Both the position numbers and the translations under genes were made by a program. The notes beneath the pieces were generated by a model. That model did no database searches. It worked only from the letters and a program-made list of their open reading frames with translations, and was not told the DNA's origin. Of a stretch of DNA of 64,000 bases, positions 59,798 through 64,000 are shown piece by piece; position 1 is the stretch's first letter, and every line of letters begins with the position of its first letter. Source of the stretch: Paeniglutamicibacter antarcticus_C (GTDB taxonomy: Bacteria; Actinomycetota; Actinomycetes; Actinomycetales; Micrococcaceae); NCBI RefSeq assembly GCF_039544305.1, contig NZ_BAABLK010000012.1, forward strand, positions 5,722 through 69,721, in the 5' to 3' direction.

Positions 59798-59926
59798 GTA
59801 TCCGTCCACCAGGACGCCGGCCGCCGGGCGTGGGAAGCACAAATTGCACCAAGGTTCTTCGGTACGCTGGGAAGCACCCCGGCAAGCAGGTGCATCCCGG
59901 GCAGCGCGGCGATGAAGGAGCTGACC

Positions 59927-61720
59927 ATGAACCACCCCGACACCAGGAACCCTGCCGCGTCGAAAAAGTCCACGGATCCAGCCCCCGAGGCGCCGGAAGA
60001 TCCGACGGCAAAGGCAACAACGGGTGATGTGCCAAAGGCCACCGATGCCGCCGCGGAGAAGAGCCCCGGTATCCTCGCTCCGAGCTTGGCAAATCCTGTA
60101 GCTTCCCCCGGCCATACCCCCGCGAAAACAATCGGGTCCGGGCCGAACCCGACGGCCCCGAAGCCAGTGGAGCCCGACCCGAAGCCTGCTGCCTCCAAAC
60201 CGGATAAAGCCAGGGACCACGTCTCGGACCGCATCGCCAATCCCGCACCGCGCCGCATGGGCCCAACACCCGGTTCGCTGGACGAGGTGTTCAATGCCCC
60301 CGCCTCCGATGGGCGGGAGGTGTCTCCTCTTCGCCATTTATCGGATTCCCAGTCCAGCGCGGCCAACAGCGTTGCCGATGGCCAACCGGATGCGGTAGCC
60401 GGAGGCTTCTCCGGAATCAACAACTGGCTCGATTCCCTGCCCCAACCGGAGTTGGAACAACTGGGGGACAAAATCTATGCCGCCCCGTCCAGCATGAAGG
60501 CCAGCTGGCGGCAAAGACGCAATGAACGAGCCAAGACCGCCGAGCTGAAGGAACAGCGCCGCCTGATCGAGGTCGCCCATGTCGAAGCCCACAGGGAGGC
60601 CGGGGACCGCGAAGCCAGGGCCTTGGCCCATCAGGCCCGGCTGGAGGCCCAGGTTCTTGAAGCCGCCCACACACACGCCAAGTCCGCAGAAACAGAACGG
60701 GCCCGCGCGATCGCCGAGGCCCCGGAAAAAAGTGAAGCCCCCGAACAGCCCACGGCCACGGAACCGGTGGTCTCGGCACGTCCCACCCGGGAACCGCGCA
60801 CGGATCCGGCACAGCTGGCTGCCCTGGTGGCCAGCGCCAAGTCGGCACTCGAGAACCAGAAGGAAACCTACGAACCGGTTTACGTGGCACCATATGCGGT
60901 TCCGGAGTTCGGCCCGGCCCCGGCGGAGGAGCCCGCTGACCTGCGCCGCAGGATTATTCTCGGCGCCGCCGCCCTCATGGCGGCGGTAGTGTCCATGCTC
61001 AATCTGGACACCTTGGCCTCGGGCAATGTGGAAACACTGGGCTCGAACTATTCGTTGCTCTCCATCGCACCCACCGCGCACCTTCTCTGGCCCGTCATCT
61101 TTGTGTGGGCTGCGCTGGGTGCGGCCTATTCGTGGGTTCCCTCGCAGCGTTCGGCGGTGCGCCAACGTGGTGTCGGGATTCCCTTCGCGCTTGCCTGCGT
61201 GGCCTCCACGTTGTGGATGCTCAGCGCATTGAACTCCTGGCTCGTGCCTGCCTGCGTGTTCGCCGGGGCGAGCTGCTTCTTGTTGTATGCCACGGTACGG
61301 GCACTGAACCGCAAGACGGCCCGTAGCCGGCGCGAGCGCCTGCTCACCGACGCCCCCGTCTGCCTCATGACCGGTTTCAGCTTTGTCGTGCTGGCCTCGA
61401 CGTTCGGCGCCATGGTTCAATCATGGGGCGCCGAGCGAGCCGATATCTGGGTTGCCGCGGTCTTGGTGCCCGTCGTGGGCTACGCATCGGTCGCCTTGGC
61501 GATGACTGAGCGCGGGCGCATCATCCTGGCGATCGGTTTCGCCTGGGGCATGTTCTGGCTGTTGGTACCGCGCGCCGTGGGCACCAACAACTCCATTTGG
61601 ATCGCTATCCTTGCCGGAATGGCGGCATTCGTGGTGTTGCTGGCCACCGAGAACCGGCGATACCAGATCCACCATGCCGAGCACCGTGCAGCCCGCGGCA
61701 AGGCAACCGACTTTTCCTAG
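59927..61720 (+). CDS. Large membrane protein with disordered and coiled-coil N-terminus
   Basis: 597 residues from ATG 59927, with GAAGGAG 6 nt upstream (an ATG at 59912 overlaps that site). Residues 1-150 are Pro/Ala/Lys-rich and disordered; 185-265 are a charged helix, probably a coiled coil (RRNERAKTAELKEQRRLIEV); 345-580 hold about eight membrane helices. That block has Trp/Tyr-rich loops (LLWPVIFVWAALGAAYSW) which recall TspO-like or actinobacterial TM families, but I cannot name one. Long cytoplasmic arm plus membrane block suggests a scaffold or sensor. Confidence 0.7.
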   Translation: MNHPDTRNPAASKKSTDPAPEAPEDPTAKATTGDVPKATDAAAEKSPGILAPSLANPVASPGHTPAKTIGSGPNPTAPKPVEPDPKPAASKPDKARDHVSDRIANPAPRRMGPTPGSLDEVFNAPASDGREVSPLRHLSDSQSSAANSVADGQPDAVAGGFSGINNWLDSLPQPELEQLGDKIYAAPSSMKASWRQRRNERAKTAELKEQRRLIEVAHVEAHREAGDREARALAHQARLEAQVLEAAHTHAKSAETERARAIAEAPEKSEAPEQPTATEPVVSARPTREPRTDPAQLAALVASAKSALENQKETYEPVYVAPYAVPEFGPAPAEEPADLRRRIILGAAALMAAVVSMLNLDTLASGNVETLGSNYSLLSIAPTAHLLWPVIFVWAALGAAYSWVPSQRSAVRQRGVGIPFALACVASTLWMLSALNSWLVPACVFAGASCFLLYATVRALNRKTARSRRERLLTDAPVCLMTGFSFVVLASTFGAMVQSWGAERADIWVAAVLVPVVGYASVALAMTERGRIILAIGFAWGMFWLLVPRAVGTNNSIWIAILAGMAAFVVLLATENRRYQIHHAEHRAARGKATDFS

Positions 61721-61744
61721 GTCCGGCCGTTCCCGGTGCGTTTG

Positions 61745-62050
61745 CTAGCGCCTCAGCACGATCCAGCGTCCCCCGGTTCGTCGTAAGACCACCAACTTCT
61801 CGGTCACTGCCACGTTCTCCACGGCAGCGCGCATAGCCGCTGCCGAGTCGATGGCGCGCGAATCCGGGCCTCCCTCGTCTTCCACCGTGTACCGCACGGT
61901 GATGCGCGGGACCCCGCCTATGACATCGAGTTGGTTCGCGTCAACGTGGTGGCCGGCCGCCAAGGAATTCACGGCGGTGTCCATTACCGCTTCGGGGCCG
62001 TTTCCCGGCCGAAGCCCCAGGATGTTCAATTGCGCACGATACGAAGGCAT
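61745..62050 (-). CDS. Conserved hypothetical protein
   Basis: 101 residues, alpha/beta, soluble; ends in strand-like IVLRR. The segment VSIHH... is not catalytic, and no motif is recognised. Reverse-strand TAGGCT ends 7 nt before ATG 62050, a clean start. It lies convergent to the large membrane protein, with 24 nt between the two stops. Function unknown. Confidence 0.7.
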   Translation of the reverse strand: MPSYRAQLNILGLRPGNGPEAVMDTAVNSLAAGHHVDANQLDVIGGVPRITVRYTVEDEGGPDSRAIDSAAAMRAAVENVAVTEKLVVLRRTGGRWIVLRR

Positions 62051-62057
62051 GCAAACA

Positions 62058-62063
62058 AGCCTA
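62058..62063 (-). promoter_or_regulatory. Leaderless-type promoter of the hypothetical gene
   Basis: Reverse-strand TAGGCT, 7 nt (TGTTTGC) before ATG 62050. Confidence 0.6.
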
Positions 62064-62145
62064 GTGGGTGTCGGAATGGCGCAGCTCTCCCGTTGCCTGT
62101 CTGGCCCCGCGACACCGAGCCGGACAAAAGTGGCAGACTGATGCT

Positions 62146-62922
62146 ATGAGTGCAGCAACAGAATTCACGCAGTGGCGCCGCATGCGCGACGAAGGTCTCG
62201 CCGTCCCGTTCGGATGGCTCTCGTTGAGCAGCTACCAGTGGCTGGACGCCGAACCCGGTCGCCTGGAGCTGGTGCCCGGCGAATGGAGCGCCAATGCCGA
62301 AGGCGCGAAAGTCACCTGTGGGCCATCGGACCGATTCACCTCACCCGACGGCGACCCGGTATCCGGGACCTTGAGCCAGTCCCTGAACGAGGGCGAATCG
62401 ATGCATTTCGTCCGGCACGGCCAGACCCTGGTGGAGCTCGGCGTGCGCGGGGGCCGCTACATGATCCGAACCCGCGAGGCCACCCATCCGAGGCTGACCG
62501 GTTTCCTCGGCGTGCCCGTCTTCGACTACGACCCCTCGTTCGTCGTACCGGGACGCTACACGGCCTTTCCCGTCCCGAAGGTCGTGCCGATCGACACCTT
62601 CCGGCCTGACACAACGCTGCACACCGAGCTGGTCGGTGAGGTCGAATTCGAGCTGGACGGGAACACACGGACCCTGGCTGCATCCCAGAACGCCGACGGA
62701 TCACTGAGCGTGGCCTTCCGCGACGGGACTAACGGGGTGCAGACTGCGGGGTGGCGTTTCGTCACGGTGCAGGCTCCGGATCCCGAGGGATCGCTCACCA
62801 TTGATTTCAACCGCACGCTGAACTTTCCCATGGCGTTCTCGCCCTATGCCGTGTGTCCGGCCCCGGTGCCAGGGAACCGGCTCGACGTGCAGGTGCGCGC
62901 CGGGGAGCTGCAACCGCAGTAG
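62146..62922 (+). CDS. DUF1684 family protein
   Basis: 258 residues from ATG 62146. WRRMRDEGLAVPFGWLSLSSYQWL is the diagnostic first block of DUF1684, and FPMAFSPYAVCPAPVPGNRLDV is the second (here given by its ends, residues 228-249). The fold is mostly beta. There is no signal peptide. Family function is not known. It is divergent from the hypothetical gene at 62050. Confidence 0.85.
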   Translation: MSAATEFTQWRRMRDEGLAVPFGWLSLSSYQWLDAEPGRLELVPGEWSANAEGAKVTCGPSDRFTSPDGDPVSGTLSQSLNEGESMHFVRHGQTLVELGVRGGRYMIRTREATHPRLTGFLGVPVFDYDPSFVVPGRYTAFPVPKVVPIDTFRPDTTLHTELVGEVEFELDGNTRTLAASQNADGSLSVAFRDGTNGVQTAGWRFVTVQAPDPEGSLTIDFNRTLNFPMAFSPYAVCPAPVPGNRLDVQVRAGELQPQ

Positions 62923-62961
62923 CCGGAGGCTTCACGCACATGGCGGATGTTGCCGCGGAAG

Positions 62962-63741
62962 CTACTTCGGTCCCATGCGGATGGCACCGTCAAGGCGGAT
63001 GGTTTCCCCGTTGAGCATTTGGTTTGCAAGGATGTGCTGGACCAGGGCCGCATATTCGCTTGGCTTGCCCAGCCGCGAGGGGTGCGGCACCTGGGCGCCC
63101 AGCGAGGCCTGAGCCTCGGCGGAGAGCGAAGCCATCATCGGGGTCTCGAAGATCCCCGGGGCGATGGTCATAACCCTGATGTAGTGGCGGGCCAGCTCTC
63201 GTGCCAGCGGCAGCGTCATGGCGGCCACGGCTCCCTTGGAGGCGGCGTAGGCCGGTTGGCCGATCTGACCGTCGAAGGCCGCGACGGAGGCGGTGTTGAT
63301 GATGACACCGCGTTCGGGAGTTCCGGTGCCCGGGTCGAGGATCGGTTCGGTTTCCGCCATGGCCTCTGCAGCCAGGCGGAGCACGTTGAAGGTTCCGGTG
63401 AGGTTGATGGCAATGACCTTTTCAAAGGTTTCCAGCTTCAGCACACCCTCGCGTCCCAGCACCTTCCCCGGAGTGGCGACCCCGGCGCAGTTGACCACGA
63501 TGCGCAGGCTGCCCATTTTCTTGGCCGCGTCTATAGCCGCCTTGATTTGTTCCTCATCGGTGACATCGCCTGCCACGAACCGCGCGCGTTCACCGATCGC
63601 TGCCGCCACCTGATCGCCTGTGGAGGACGGGAGGTCAACGAGCACCACGTGGGCGCCGGCGTCATGGAGGATGCGTGCGGTTGCGGCGCCAAGTCCCGAG
63701 GCTCCCCCGGTGACCAATGCGACTGAGTCCGTGATGAGCAT
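62962..63741 (-). CDS. Short-chain dehydrogenase (3-hydroxyacyl-CoA dehydrogenase type)
   Basis: 259 residues. TGGASGLGAATARIL (NAD-binding), NCAG, the Ser in IINTASVAAFDG and Tyr/Lys in YAASKGA form the classical SDR site; GIFETPMM follows. The closest type is the HSD10 / 2-methyl-3-hydroxybutyryl-CoA dehydrogenase that oxidises 3-hydroxyacyl-CoA in branched-chain amino-acid and fatty-acid breakdown. GAAGGGA stands before ATG 63741. A perfect 16-bp palindrome 76 nt upstream suggests control by a TetR-type regulator. Confidence 0.93.
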   Translation of the reverse strand: MLITDSVALVTGGASGLGAATARILHDAGAHVVLVDLPSSTGDQVAAAIGERARFVAGDVTDEEQIKAAIDAAKKMGSLRIVVNCAGVATPGKVLGREGVLKLETFEKVIAINLTGTFNVLRLAAEAMAETEPILDPGTGTPERGVIINTASVAAFDGQIGQPAYAASKGAVAAMTLPLARELARHYIRVMTIAPGIFETPMMASLSAEAQASLGAQVPHPSRLGKPSEYAALVQHILANQMLNGETIRLDGAIRMGPK

Positions 63742-63817
63742 GCTGGGATTCCCTTCGTCGGTGTTGTTGCCACCAGATGACCGAGGCCGCGAGGCCGTTC
63801 GGGCCTCACCCTGTTGG

Positions 63818-63833
63818 GTTAGTGGCCACTAAC
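63818..63833. promoter_or_regulatory. Perfect 16-bp palindrome, candidate TetR-type operator
   Basis: GTTAGTGGCCACTAAC. On the reverse strand a -10-like TAGGCT lies at 63847-63842 and a -35-like TTGTCT near 63868-63863. The palindrome therefore covers the expected transcription start of the dehydrogenase gene, a repressor position. Confidence 0.65.
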
Positions 63834-63891
63834 TCGTTCCAGCCTAGACTGGCACGGCCGAAGACAAAAGGGTCCGTGTTGACTCATCTAA

Positions 63892-63954
63892 AGTGCGCGC
63901 GAAATGGGGCGCATGCCTCATTTGAGAAGTGCACGCGAAATCTCTGGCGCATGA
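63892..63954. repeat. Tandem imperfect repeat of 36-nt period
   Basis: AAGTGCGCGCGAAAT (63892-63906) and AAGTGCACGCGAAAT (63928-63942) differ at one base; each is followed by GGCGCATG after 3 or 6 nt. The rest of 63742-64000 shows no gene; the region runs to the right edge. Confidence 0.6.
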
Positions 63955-64000
63955 CCGGGCACCTTGGTGTGCTGGAGGGATGGGTTATGGGTTGACATTG

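Overview
The window is chromosomal DNA of a high-GC Gram-positive actinobacterium, most likely Micrococcaceae (Arthrobacter / Paeniglutamicibacter-like). The evidence is the gene set: a CarD regulator, the SenX3-RegX3-PhoU phosphate module, DUF4193 and DUF2516 proteins, the bacterial proteasome activator Bpa, GTP-dependent PEP carboxykinase, a lhr-nei helicase/glycosylase pair and an NsrR-Hmp nitric oxide module. Codons strongly favour G/C in the third position. Almost all of the window is ordinary core genome. No rRNA, prophage, insertion sequence or CRISPR array is visible.

Layout. 1-4.1 kb: carD (cut by the left edge), a lipoprotein, and regX3/senX3 divergent from phoU across an 11-bp-phased PHO-box-like array. 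4.2-12.2 kb: DUF4193, gpmA, a methyltransferase, a membrane-protein pair, DUF2516, a trans-sulfuration enzyme, and tmk-holB. 12.2-20.6 kb: a secreted S33 peptidase, tRNA-Thr, a mepB-like gene, a broken acetyltransferase gene, an aldo/keto reductase, an ECF sigma factor with a membrane partner, bpa, a quinone oxidoreductase and tRNA-Ser(UGA). 20.6-31 kb: a large FAD protein, prolyl oligopeptidase, a broken small gene, tRNA-Ser(GCU), a repeat-containing membrane-anchored protein, a RecQ-type helicase with a phosphoribosyltransferase-like tail, and phosphomannomutase. 31-37 kb: nsrR-hmp with an NsrR-type operator, padR-hydrolase with a PadR-type operator, and pckG. 37.3-39.1 kb: two identical tRNA-Arg(ACG) genes with duplicated leader DNA flanking a decayed ltrA. 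39-50 kb: an esterase and a lactonase; a TetR-regulated operon of an ABC-ATPase-like protein without a P-loop plus a YhgE/Pip membrane protein; a SixA-like phosphatase; an orphan winged-helix regulator; a two-component system; upp and tadA. 50.5-64 kb: tRNA-Ser(CGA), an NmrA-like protein, a PAP2 phosphatase, rlmH, lhr-nei, an RluA-type pseudouridine synthase, a large coiled-coil membrane protein, a DUF1684 protein and a short-chain dehydrogenase under a palindromic operator.

Two signals run through the whole window. First, about 19 protein genes have a -10-like hexamer (most often TAGGCT) ending exactly 6 or 7 nt before the start codon, with no Shine-Dalgarno between. This is the geometry of leaderless transcripts and it decides several start codons. 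Second, most convergent gene ends and tRNA genes are closed by long perfect hairpins (up to 24 bp), many without a U-tract. Three genes (an acetyltransferase, a small unknown gene and ltrA) carry frameshifts, mostly in short homopolymers. Two of them also carry an in-frame TAG, which argues for real decay rather than only sequencing error.
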